Assembly: GCF_900452415.1 (NCBI RefSeq)
Contig: NZ_UGNX01000001.1
Coordinates: 248,001 to 312,000 of the forward strand
Direction of reading: 5' to 3'
Source of the DNA: Legionella cincinnatiensis
GTDB lineage: Bacteria; Pseudomonadota; Gammaproteobacteria; Legionellales; Legionellaceae
DNA length: 64,000 nucleotides
A program made the position numbers and the translations under genes. Of this stretch, positions 55,079 to 63,464 are shown piece by piece. Positions within the stretch are counted from its first letter, which is position 1. The number at the start of each line of letters is the position of its first letter. The notes below the pieces were generated by a model. It was not told where the DNA came from. It was given only the letters and a program-made list of their open reading frames with translations, and did no database searches.

Positions 55079-55705
55079 CTATAACGAAACTTTAGCGCTT
55101 TCAGCAGGAAGCGCACTAATCCAATTACAAAAATCCATAGGATTCAATGTATAATAAAGTCCTATACCCAGCTCACATAAGAAAATAATGAGCACAAGCA
55201 TACTAAAAAGAGAAAAGAGGAGCTGCTTACTTTTTCTTTTTTTCTCATGAATCTTATTTAAAATGGTTTCATTACTATGGAATAATCGATCACTAATAAT
55301 TTTGATAATGGCCTCTACAATAGCTTTATGGCAGCGTTGATTTTCTAATGCATGTAATTGACTAATGGAAGTGTGTAGCACAACAACTGACTCAATAGCA
55401 ATTACTGTAAGCGCACACGTACGATTTTGAATGGCCCTCATTTCATCAATTGTTTCACCAGCGGCTAATGTTTCTATAAATTCGGGATCAGAATTCTCAT
55501 CCTCTTTCTTATAAAGACCAACAGTGCCTGAAATAATGATAAAAAAATCATCACTTATTTCTCCTTCTTTAAGTAAGAGGTCGCCTTTTCCAAAAGTTGT
55601 TCTAGACGAAATAGCCATGAACAACTGATAGTTCTTTTCAGACAAATGTTTCAACAATGGACTGTTTCTCAATATATTTTTTTCGTGTTCGGAAAAATCG
55701 CTCAT
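55079..55705 (-). CDS. membrane-anchored cyclic-nucleotide-binding-domain protein
   Basis: This 208-residue protein has an N-terminal cNMP-binding fold (residues ~10-140). It shows LLLKEGEISDDFFIIISGTVGLY, the beta-barrel stretch with the family's G-D/E-x-x-x-D-x-x-F/Y-x-I-x-x-G pattern, and GETIDEMRAIQNRTCALTVIA in place of the phosphate-binding cassette (normally GE..L...PR.A). The Arg of the cassette is replaced by an Asn-Arg-Thr arrangement, so nucleotide binding is uncertain. A KKRKSK basic stretch is followed by one membrane helix near residues 172-195, an unusual pairing with no DNA-binding or channel domain. The role is unknown. Confidence 0.72.
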   Translation of the reverse strand: MSDFSEHEKNILRNSPLLKHLSEKNYQLFMAISSRTTFGKGDLLLKEGEISDDFFIIISGTVGLYKKEDENSDPEFIETLAAGETIDEMRAIQNRTCALTVIAIESVVVLHTSISQLHALENQRCHKAIVEAIIKIISDRLFHSNETILNKIHEKKRKSKQLLFSLFSMLVLIIFLCELGIGLYYTLNPMDFCNWISALPAESAKVSL

Positions 55706-56008
55706 TGAATTTTCCTTAATTCAAATTTAATTTTTATTCGTAATCACTGTATGACAGCAAAGGCGATACGAAGAAGGAGGGTTTATTTTAATTATTGTAA
55801 AATTATGTATTTTTGCAAGAAAAGTTAAATAATTCTTGGATTAATTGGTGTTGGTAGTACTAAAAATTACTGCGAGAGCTTGCCTTATAGAATTGAATTA
55901 TTGAAATTAGATCAAAAAATTTCTAGGGTGTCCTGATGATTACCGCATGTTTCTGATATTATTGATGCTGTCGTAATGATACCAAATACCAATAAAAAGG
56001 AGAGTGAA

Positions 56009-56803
56009 TTGCCTCAGCGTTATGCAGTTATGGGTAATCCTATCGCACATAGTCTATCCCCTATCATTCATCAACATTTTGCCAAGCAGGTCAATGTTTC
56101 AATAACTTATGAAAAAATTAAAGTAGATGATCACACTTTTGAACAACAAGTGACTGATTTTTTTAATCAAGAAGGCAAAGGACTTAATATTACTTTACCT
56201 TTTAAGCAACGTGCTTTTACAATGGCGCAACAACGTAGTCATCGCTGCCAGCAAGCTGGAGCAGCAAATACTTTATGGATAAATGCAGATCAACTGCAGG
56301 CAGATAATACAGATGGTATTGGTTTTATTCGTGATTTGAGTCGTTATCTTTCGGTACAAAACAAGCACATATTAATCCTGGGTGCCGGAGGTGCTGCACG
56401 TGGGATTATTTATCCATTACTAGAAGAGCATCCTGCAGCCCTTATCATCGCGAATCGGACGCCTGAGAAAGCAGCCGCATTGCAGCTGGATTTTCCACAG
56501 ATCAAATGTATCAACCTTCATGAAGTTGAGGGTGTGTTTGATATTGTTATTAATGCCACCTCTGCGAGTTTGGCAGGTGAGTTTATTGCTCTACCTTTGG
56601 AGTGTATGGCTGCAAAACCGTTTTGTTATGATTTGTCTTACAAACATCAAGATATAACGGCTTTTGTCCAATATGCTAGAGATTTAGGCTGTGACGCCGT
56701 TGATGGCTTAGGGATGTTGGTAGAACAAGCAGCAGAGGCTTTTTTTATTTGGCATGGAATTCTTCCCGAGACTAAGGATGTGTTGCGATTGTTACGCTCA
56801 TAA
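56009..56803 (+). CDS. aroE: shikimate dehydrogenase
   Basis: This enzyme reduces 3-dehydroshikimate with NADPH in aromatic amino acid synthesis. It carries [20 protein letters not shown] (the catalytic Lys of the family), NTDGIGF (substrate Asp), and [11 protein letters not shown] (NADP loop). Two starts are possible. ATG 55976 gives 275 residues. TTG 56009 has a strong site AAGGAG six bases upstream and gives 264 residues that begin [11 protein letters not shown], as family members do; TTG is preferred here. E. coli AroE is 272 residues. The gene stands alone, divergent from the cyclic-nucleotide-binding-domain gene. Confidence 0.93.
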   Translation: MPQRYAVMGNPIAHSLSPIIHQHFAKQVNVSITYEKIKVDDHTFEQQVTDFFNQEGKGLNITLPFKQRAFTMAQQRSHRCQQAGAANTLWINADQLQADNTDGIGFIRDLSRYLSVQNKHILILGAGGAARGIIYPLLEEHPAALIIANRTPEKAAALQLDFPQIKCINLHEVEGVFDIVINATSASLAGEFIALPLECMAAKPFCYDLSYKHQDITAFVQYARDLGCDAVDGLGMLVEQAAEAFFIWHGILPETKDVLRLLRS

Positions 56804-56872
56804 TCTATGAGCATTACATCATTTAGGCACGTTTATTCTATACGAACATCTGGTGGAGTTGGTCAGAGCGTG

Positions 56873-57985
56873 TCACTCAAAAAAAGCAGCCACTTCTTTT
56901 GCATTGTTCATCGTATCTTGAAAACCTAACTGAAGAATCTCTCTTGTGAAATCTTGTTCGAAAAGAACAAAACTTAGAAGATCGCCAGAATGCTTCTTTT
57001 CACCTAAAAAGTTAAGTAGATATCTCAACAATGTGGGTAAGGCTTTAAAATGTCCTTGAGCTAAAGGCGCTAAATCTTTACTAGGGCGCAGGTGTAATGT
57101 TGTAATAGGCCGCCAAGGAGAACGACGCTTCTTCCAGATGGATAGGAGCATGGCAATTTCGTTCATTCGATTTACCATTTCAATATCACGGTCAAGATTA
57201 TCTAAAAAAAGCGCATTGAGCATATTTCCAAAGATATGCGAAAAGGGAATATCGTCGTTATTACGCAAATTTTCCTGCTCAACGAATGTAGGTATGGCCC
57301 GAGTTCCTAAAATTAAAATTTTATCCACTTCAAATCGAATAGCACCACGAAGTGGTGCTGCTAGGCCTATACTTCCATCGCCATAATGAAATCCATCCAC
57401 TAATACTGTAGGAAAAAATAAGGGTAAGGCACTGGATGCTAAAATATGCTCTGCTTTAATATTGGCGCGCTTACTGCTATGTCGCGGATAATTCCAATCA
57501 ATAAATTCAGGATTGTTATGCTCATAAAAAGAAATTGTTTGGCGTGTTTCATAGCAATTACTAATTATTTCCAGCGTATTTAGTGTTCCGTTGGCTATAT
57601 TTTGGGTGATTTTAGTGAAGTCAAGCTCCTCTTCGATCATCTGCTTCAGTGGGGTTGTGTCCAATAAATGTGCGGCTTGGCGCTGTTTGATCATCATCGT
57701 ACTCATATTTCGTACTACTGATTTACCTAATGCAAAGTTGCTGGCTTTGTAGATTTGTTGGCAATGGATTTCACTCCATATGGTTTCCAGTTTATCAAGG
57801 GCAGTTGGAAAGTCATCCGCATTTTCAGCAAGTACAATCGCATTAATACTGCCTACACTAACGCCACTGACTACTTCAAAAGGAAGTGTTTTAACTTGTA
57901 ATATCTGGCCAATTGCTTTGAGCACCCCTGCTTGATAAGCGCCTCGGGCACCTCCTCCAGCTAAATAAATGGCTTTTTTAGACAT
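56873..57985 (-). CDS. patatin-like phospholipase
   Basis: This 370-residue lipid hydrolase has the patatin hallmarks. LAGGGARGAYQAGVL is the oxyanion loop, VSGVSVGSINA near residue 45 is the G-x-S-x-G nucleophile, and YGDGSIGLAAPLRGA near residue 210 carries the D-G of the Ser-Asp dyad. The family includes RssA-type bacterial proteins and VipD/PatA-type Legionella effectors (established). This sequence looks like the compact RssA-like kind with a C-terminal extension, and nothing marks it as secreted. It is divergent from the POT transporter gene across 312 bp. Confidence 0.87.
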   Translation of the reverse strand: MSKKAIYLAGGGARGAYQAGVLKAIGQILQVKTLPFEVVSGVSVGSINAIVLAENADDFPTALDKLETIWSEIHCQQIYKASNFALGKSVVRNMSTMMIKQRQAAHLLDTTPLKQMIEEELDFTKITQNIANGTLNTLEIISNCYETRQTISFYEHNNPEFIDWNYPRHSSKRANIKAEHILASSALPLFFPTVLVDGFHYGDGSIGLAAPLRGAIRFEVDKILILGTRAIPTFVEQENLRNNDDIPFSHIFGNMLNALFLDNLDRDIEMVNRMNEIAMLLSIWKKRRSPWRPITTLHLRPSKDLAPLAQGHFKALPTLLRYLLNFLGEKKHSGDLLSFVLFEQDFTREILQLGFQDTMNNAKEVAAFFE

Positions 57986-58297
57986 GATGATTTTTTTTGT
58001 CGCATTTTATTGAATATTTATGTGAAATATAGTTGAATTTGAGATGAATTAGCAAGCTCTTCATAAGCTCTCTTCTCAAAATTTACTCTCCTGGTTAAGT
58101 GACTTAAGATCTTTTAAGCTAACAAGGTCTATTGCAAAAAAATTAAAACTCCTTTACTTTAGCTTTAGACAAAGCAGTCAAATTATATGACGCACGATAA
58201 GGAACTTAAACTACTGGATTTTTTGAATTTTTTAACGATAATGGAAGCGCTTGTTTCCCAAAAAAATCCAAAATTTGCCCTTTAAGGAAGAACGCTT
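57986..58297. other. 312 bp divergent intergenic region
   Basis: This AT-rich gap between the patatin gene (minus) and the POT transporter gene (plus) must contain both promoters. It includes a possible 32-residue leader frame (58187-58285) just ahead of the POT start. Nothing else is recognised. Confidence 0.5.
58187..58285 (+). CDS. possible 32 aa leader peptide
   Basis: An ATG at 58187 opens a 32-residue frame, MTHDKELKLLDFLNFLTIME followed by ALVSQKNPKFAL, ending in TAA at 58283-58285. The stop overlaps the AAGGAAG ribosome site of the POT transporter gene (58284-58290), an arrangement that could couple translation. The peptide has no known motif, and its own ribosome site is poor, so it may be a chance frame. 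Confidence 0.3.
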   Translation: MTHDKELKLLDFLNFLTIMEALVSQKNPKFAL

Positions 58298-59830
58298 ATG
58301 GTAAATATTCTTCGCGAACAACCACGCGCATTTCATATGATTTTTATGTTGGAATTATGGGAACGGTTTGGGTTTTATACAGTACAAGGAATTTTAACCC
58401 TGTTTTTTATCCGCTACTTGGGATATACAGATACGGTTTCATATTATACATTTGGTGCTTTTTCTGCTCTTGTTTACGGAATGGTAGTTATTGGTGGCTA
58501 CTTAGGAGATAGGGTATTAGGTACCAAACGCACCATAGTTCTTGGTCTTATTGTTTTAGCTGCGGGATATTTTTCATTAGCGGTTACTGATAAAGAACAT
58601 GTATTTTTTGCACTAGGTTTAATATGTGTAGGGAATGGCTTATTTAAAGCAAACCCATCGAATTTATTAGCTAAATGTTATGAAGAAAATGATCCTCGGT
58701 TACATGAAGGCTTTACTTTATATTATATGGCAATTAATTTAGGTAGTATGATTGCATTATTTGCAGGTCCTTCCATTTCCAGTCGGTATGGTTATTCTTA
58801 CGCCTATATGATGAGTGCAATCGGTTTGTTAATTGGATTAGCGAATTATTGGTTACAACATCAATTTATTGCCCATATTAACACTGATGCAGATAAGCGT
58901 GAGATCTCCGCATTCCATTGGCTAATAATACTTTTTGGAGTATTTTTTCTCACAGAATGCTCGGCATATTTATTGCAGCATGTAATGCTCACAAAAAATT
59001 TATTTTGGGTTATTACCCTTGCCGTGATTGGCTATTACGTATTTATACTACGCAAAGAAAATAAAGTGGTAAGAAATCGGATGTTAGTTGCCTTAGCACT
59101 CATGTTCGAAGCGGTAATTTTCTTTACGTTGTATCAGCAAATGCCAACATCCCTCAATTTATTTGCGGTACATAATGTGACTCCTGTTTTCTTAGGTATT
59201 ACTATTGATGCACAAAGCTTCCAAGCATTGAATCCTATTTGGATTGTATTGATGAGCCCAGTTTTGGCTTGTTTTTACGGTTTACTCAATAAAAAAGGAA
59301 TTACATTTTCTATTCCTTATAAATTTTCTTTAGGCATGACCATGTGTGGATTGAGTTTTTTAATGCTCTTTTTTGCCCGCTATTTTTATACGGAACATGG
59401 AATGGTTTCATCATGGTGGCTCATTATAAGCTATTTGTTCCAAAGTCTTGGCGAACTGTTAGTTTCTGCTTTGGGGGTGGCTATGGTTGCAGAATTAGTC
59501 CCCGCACAAATTACGGGTTTCGTGATGGGTATGTGGTTTCTAACTTCTGCAATAGCTGGATTTATTGGTGCGACCGTTGCTTCATATACGGCACTTCCTG
59601 AGCAAATTAAACCAGGAGTTGGTTCTTTGATGATTTATACTCATGTATTTGCTTGTATTGGTATCGTAACTTTAATAATTGCGCTGCTTATGTGGATATT
59701 ATCACCTCGATTAAGCCGTTATATAGCAACAAAAAATACAAACTCTCATCAGGAAGTGAAGGAAGTTGAATATTCTGTATCTAGATGCTTTATAAAGCCT
59801 GCTGGATTAGAAAATCATTCTAATTCTTAG
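58298..59830 (+). CDS. POT-family proton-dependent peptide transporter
   Basis: This 510-residue transporter has about 14 helices. The helix 1 proton/peptide motif appears as MLELWERFGFYTVQG (E-x-x-E-R-F-x-Y), and the PTR2 signature appears as YYMAINLGSMIALFAGP near residue 146, followed by a GYSYAYMMSAIG helix. It imports di- and tripeptides with protons (family knowledge). Legionella feeds on amino acids and peptides, so this fits a peptide-uptake role. The start is supported by AAGGAAG ahead of the ATG. No neighbouring gene is part of the same transport system. Confidence 0.9.
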   Translation: MVNILREQPRAFHMIFMLELWERFGFYTVQGILTLFFIRYLGYTDTVSYYTFGAFSALVYGMVVIGGYLGDRVLGTKRTIVLGLIVLAAGYFSLAVTDKEHVFFALGLICVGNGLFKANPSNLLAKCYEENDPRLHEGFTLYYMAINLGSMIALFAGPSISSRYGYSYAYMMSAIGLLIGLANYWLQHQFIAHINTDADKREISAFHWLIILFGVFFLTECSAYLLQHVMLTKNLFWVITLAVIGYYVFILRKENKVVRNRMLVALALMFEAVIFFTLYQQMPTSLNLFAVHNVTPVFLGITIDAQSFQALNPIWIVLMSPVLACFYGLLNKKGITFSIPYKFSLGMTMCGLSFLMLFFARYFYTEHGMVSSWWLIISYLFQSLGELLVSALGVAMVAELVPAQITGFVMGMWFLTSAIAGFIGATVASYTALPEQIKPGVGSLMIYTHVFACIGIVTLIIALLMWILSPRLSRYIATKNTNSHQEVKEVEYSVSRCFIKPAGLENHSNS

Positions 59831-60045
59831 GAGCTTAATTTATACTCGATAAAACTAAAAATTGTGTTTTTATTGGAGTGTATGTTTAAGAGAGCGTCAC
59901 CTTTTGGGAGGGCAGGAGGCTATTGACGGTATGTAGTAAGATGACGATTCTAAAAGGTTTGTTGATTTTTAGACCTTCTGCTTTTTGTGCATAGGCGTCA
60001 ATTTTTTCTTAAATTGACGCCATTATGCGGGCTCTTACGAAGTTA

Positions 60046-60363
60046 TTAGCGCCAATGACCATGACCACCGCCGTGCCAGCCACCACCATGCCAACCACCA
60101 CCGCCGCCGTGCCAGCCGCCACCACCGCCGTGCCAACCACCGCCATGCCAGCCGCCACCATGCCAACCACGACCATACCAATTATTACTATTCCAATAGC
60201 CCCATCCACTACCTAATCCTCCACCCCATCCGGAGTAGTAGTAGTTTGGGTAATAACCCGAATAACCACTATAGTAATAGCTTCCTGGGTAAGAGGTGAC
60301 ATAACAACCATTTAAGAGTAGGGTGGGTACAAGTACTAGAACTGCGATTATCGTTTTTTTCAT
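60046..60363 (-). CDS. His/Gly/Trp-rich lipoprotein
   Basis: This 105-residue exported protein has a lipobox LLLNGC, so the mature form starts at Cys about residue 20 after MKKTIIAVLVLVPT. The body is a low-complexity sequence: first Tyr/Ser/Gly-rich (YYYSGYSGYYPNYYYSG), then repeats of GWHGGG type with many His residues, ending HGGGHGHWR. Such stretches often bind metal ions or form flexible surface coats (inference). The frame opens at 60381, but the Met at 60363 gives the proper signal peptide. The opposite-strand frames here are mirror images of the repeats. Confidence 0.75.
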   Translation of the reverse strand: MKKTIIAVLVLVPTLLLNGCYVTSYPGSYYYSGYSGYYPNYYYSGWGGGLGSGWGYWNSNNWYGRGWHGGGWHGGGWHGGGGGWHGGGGGWHGGGWHGGGHGHWR

Positions 60364-60615
60364 GCTCGTTCCCTCGGTCAATTATTGTACTTTAAGTATA
60401 AGGCATGAATTAAAATTGTACAGAAAGAACAATTATTTTCTATTGACCGGTAGCTTGGGAACTTAGGAGTAATACACGATGGGGAATAGCTACAGTGTGT
60501 TTTACCGCAATAGAATAACCAAGAAAATAATAATTTTAAATTAGTGTAACCCGCGAAGTTTGATGTTTATGTAGGTATGGGTTTATAATTTATAAAAAAT
60601 TTACAAAGCTCAGAA

Positions 60616-61350
60616 ATGAAAAGGATTTTCTGTATTCTCTTAGTTTTTTTTATCGTTCACCTTCCTGTAAAGGCTGCAGTTATCATTGGTACGCCTATTT
60701 ATGATCCACCTTACGCAGTTAATGATAAAGTTATTGGTGTTACAGGCTTTGATATTGATGTAATGAATATTATTTGTAGTCGCCTCAAATGGGACTGTCA
60801 CTATGTGTCCATGCACTATTATGATTTATTTTCGGCCTTGGACGCAGGCAAAATTGATTTTGCAATTGGTGCTTTAGTTATTACTCCCGACAGAGAAGGA
60901 AAATATCTTTTTACTTTGCCTTACATGACCTCTGAGGGTGGCTTTTTACTGAAAATCGATAATCCAATTAACAGCGTCAATGAATTAGAGACCAAACGCA
61001 TTGGAGTATTACAAGGAAGAGAGTATTTAAATTATTTATCTCAAAATGAGTTAGGTAAATATACTATTATTGGTTATAAACGCCCGGTTGAATTAGTAAA
61101 TGCCTTATATAATAACGAAATAGATGCCCTATTTGGAAACTATTTGACAGTGTTGTATCTCCATTCCCAATATCCAGAATATACCAAGGTATTAAAAAAC
61201 CACTTCAAAATAGGCAGCGGGCTGGGCATTGCTACCCTCCCTTCTAATAAATTGAAAGTAGAGCAGATCAATACAATAATATTACAGTTTTGGTCCGATG
61301 GAACATTTATCAAATTATATAAATATAATTTTCAATTTATTTCTTCTTAA
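60616..61350 (+). CDS. periplasmic amino-acid-binding protein (SBP_bac_3)
   Basis: This 244-residue protein has a signal peptide (MKRIFCILLVFFIVHLPVKA) and the bacterial extracellular solute-binding protein family 3 layout: VIIGTPIYDPPYAV at the mature N-terminus, GFDIDVMNIICSRL near residue 45 (amino-acid site), DFAIGALVITPDREGKYLFT near residue 85, and ELETKRIGVLQGRE opening the second lobe. It should deliver an amino acid to an ABC importer in the periplasm (family knowledge). No permease or ATPase gene is next to it, so its partner is elsewhere. A 234 bp gap separates it from the lipoprotein gene. Confidence 0.87.
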   Translation: MKRIFCILLVFFIVHLPVKAAVIIGTPIYDPPYAVNDKVIGVTGFDIDVMNIICSRLKWDCHYVSMHYYDLFSALDAGKIDFAIGALVITPDREGKYLFTLPYMTSEGGFLLKIDNPINSVNELETKRIGVLQGREYLNYLSQNELGKYTIIGYKRPVELVNALYNNEIDALFGNYLTVLYLHSQYPEYTKVLKNHFKIGSGLGIATLPSNKLKVEQINTIILQFWSDGTFIKLYKYNFQFISS

Positions 61351-61496
61351 TTTTTTTAGCACAAGTAGTATTGCTTTTTCATATTCCCAGAGAGCGTATT
61401 TAATCTTATCGATTCAAGGAGTGAAAATCAGAATTCATTTTATCAAGAATATCTATTTTGCGGGATTTGATGTAGCATTAAGTGCTTCAGTAAAAT

Positions 61497-62744
61497 TTGA
61501 AGTTAAACGTTGTGATGGATATTGCAATCAGTCTGCGTTCACAAAAGTGGATAAAAAAATATTTACTTGCCAGCGGTGTTCGACGAAATGAAATCTTACC
61601 TCCTACTTCTATAAAGTTCAAAACTTTAATTTCTTGGTTAAGTACCGATCCCATTAAATCTTTTGAAAAGTCCAAAAAGAGCCAAAAGATGGAATTTATT
61701 CTTGTTTCTTTACAAACAGCGTTCTTGAGAGATTTAGGTCTTTCTATGAAAGGCGAGTATGAAAAAACAGAGAAAAAAAATAACAACAATTCTTCGGAAA
61801 TGAGCAAGATCAAATTTCTTTTTCTTACGTCTGCAGGAATTTTAATCACTGCGTGCCAAGGGTTTGATGGTGTTGTAACTATGTTAAGTGTATTTGCTTT
61901 GTCACCTTCGATTATGCTTGGGATAGGATTTGCTTTTATTTTGCTTTCCGTTATTGTTTTTTTTGGAGTGGACTTAGTTAAAGTCTCTAATGCCTTAGGC
62001 GTTAAATTAAGTGAATATAAATTATTAGATGCTTATCTAATACAATTACAAAAGATCAAGGTGATTAGGAAGAAAATTAATGATTACACTCTTGTAGCCA
62101 TGTCACAAGAAGATTTGCAACAGTTGGAATTAATACTTTCTATGTTGCAAAAGCGCTTTATGTTTCTTGCAGTAGCCAGTAAGCAATTTGATGAGGCTTT
62201 AAATAGTAAGAATGTGCAAATGATCAAGACCGCTATTTCTGGAGTATCTGCACTGTTTTTTTTTGGTAGTGGTTTTTTTGCAGGACAATCTGTTGCTCTT
62301 TTTATTGCAAGCCTTATTCTGGATTCAGTACTTCCCACTTTTTGGCCGATAATTGTTTTTAGTGCGCTTGTGGGATTAGCAGCACTTAGTATTTATTGGT
62401 ATGTTGAGCGTCCTGGATTAGAAAAATTAGTGACTAATTGGTTTGGATTGAATGAGGAAAACGTACAACAATTATGTGATAAAAATTCATTGAACAAAGA
62501 GATAAAGAAATTAGCAAGTTTAAAAGAAAAAGTGATTAGCACCGCAAGAATCACTAAAAAACTTGCACAATTAGAGCAGGAAATCAATAGCAACGAACCA
62601 TTGGCTTTGGAGACAACTCCTAATAAAGCTGTGGCTGAGCTACGAGTAAGTACCAATTTTTATTCTTTCCTTAAATCTCCTGTTTCAGCAACTGCTCATG
62701 AAAAGCAAGATTTTAATGAGGCGATGTCTTGTGGGGTGATGTAG
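61497..62744 (+). CDS. multi-TM hypothetical protein, 415 aa
   Basis: I do not recognise a family. The frame opens with TTG (61497) and the next in-frame start is ATG 61515 (MDIAISLRSQKW), so the N-terminus is unsure. The first ~100 residues are basic and soluble. A group of hydrophobic helices lies at about 105-165, a helical charged stretch (including EEDLQQLELI-like heptads) at 170-230, and more helices at 240-305. A soluble helical tail of about 100 residues ends in EKQDFNEAMSCGVM. The layout resembles the 649 aa protein at 40214-42163. Effector status is not shown by sequence. Confidence 0.5.
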   Translation: MKLNVVMDIAISLRSQKWIKKYLLASGVRRNEILPPTSIKFKTLISWLSTDPIKSFEKSKKSQKMEFILVSLQTAFLRDLGLSMKGEYEKTEKKNNNNSSEMSKIKFLFLTSAGILITACQGFDGVVTMLSVFALSPSIMLGIGFAFILLSVIVFFGVDLVKVSNALGVKLSEYKLLDAYLIQLQKIKVIRKKINDYTLVAMSQEDLQQLELILSMLQKRFMFLAVASKQFDEALNSKNVQMIKTAISGVSALFFFGSGFFAGQSVALFIASLILDSVLPTFWPIIVFSALVGLAALSIYWYVERPGLEKLVTNWFGLNEENVQQLCDKNSLNKEIKKLASLKEKVISTARITKKLAQLEQEINSNEPLALETTPNKAVAELRVSTNFYSFLKSPVSATAHEKQDFNEAMSCGVM

Positions 62745-62771
62745 TTTGAAAACTCATGTTAGAGCAAATCA

Positions 62772-63464
62772 TTAAATATTTAAAGTACCCTTTACAAAGG
62801 GAATCGTTATTTTTCGCTGTGCTTCAAGAGAGGCATCATCCAGACGATTAAGTATATGATGTAGATCATGCATATTTCTCGAGCATCTATTAAGCAGAAA
62901 TTGACCAACACTATCTGGTAAATCAAATCCTCGTTTTAATGCATGGTGTTTTAACGTATTAATTTTATCTTCATCATCGAGCTCCATTAATTGAATGACT
63001 AAGCCCCAACTTAATCTGGAACGTAAGTCTGCAAGCTGAATAGGAAGGTTTGTCGGTGCTTGGTTTCCAGAAATAATTAAAATACTTCTCTCTGTATCTT
63101 TGATTTTATTATACAAATGAAATAACGCCTCCTCCCAAATCGGATCTGTAGCAATAATATGAATGTCATCTATACAGATTAATGTTTGCTCTTCAATACC
63201 CTCTATAGTTTGTGGCCCCCACTCTTTAAGGAGCGTCAAGGGAAGATAGATTGCCGATTGAGTTGAGTTGACTTCTTGACAGCATGCTTGTAATAAATGT
63301 GATTTGCCACTTCCAGAAACACCCCAGAGATAAAGTAATCGATTTTCTCTGTAATTTAGCATGTTCTCCAATTGTTGTTGCAGCAGCTTATTATTTCCCC
63401 AATTAAAATCTTCCAGGCTTGCTTGATTGTTTAATTTTATAGCTAAAGCTAACTGCTTATTCAT
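62772..63464 (-). CDS. hda: DnaA regulatory inactivator Hda
   Basis: This 230-residue AAA+ protein promotes DnaA-ATP hydrolysis to limit re-initiation. It has the Walker A GVSGSGKSHL, the Walker B LICIDDIHII, and ILIISGNQAP (sensor 1). The N-terminus MNKQLALAIKL includes the QLALAI clamp-binding-like motif that lets Hda join the beta clamp (family knowledge). The frame is open to 63509, but the ATG at 63464 overlaps the stop of the phosphatidyltransferase gene in ATGA fashion and gives the family length (E. coli Hda, 233). Confidence 0.92.
   Translation of the reverse strand: MNKQLALAIKLNNQASLEDFNWGNNKLLQQQLENMLNYRENRLLYLWGVSGSGKSHLLQACCQEVNSTQSAIYLPLTLLKEWGPQTIEGIEEQTLICIDDIHIIATDPIWEEALFHLYNKIKDTERSILIISGNQAPTNLPIQLADLRSRLSWGLVIQLMELDDEDKINTLKHHALKRGFDLPDSVGQFLLNRCSRNMHDLHHILNRLDDASLEAQRKITIPFVKGTLNI

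Noticed and set aside
60009-60216. Frames of 63-66 residues on both strands over the lipoprotein repeats
   Set aside because: Low-complexity mirror images of the GWHGGG codons. The minus-strand lipoprotein frame has a signal peptide and lipobox.
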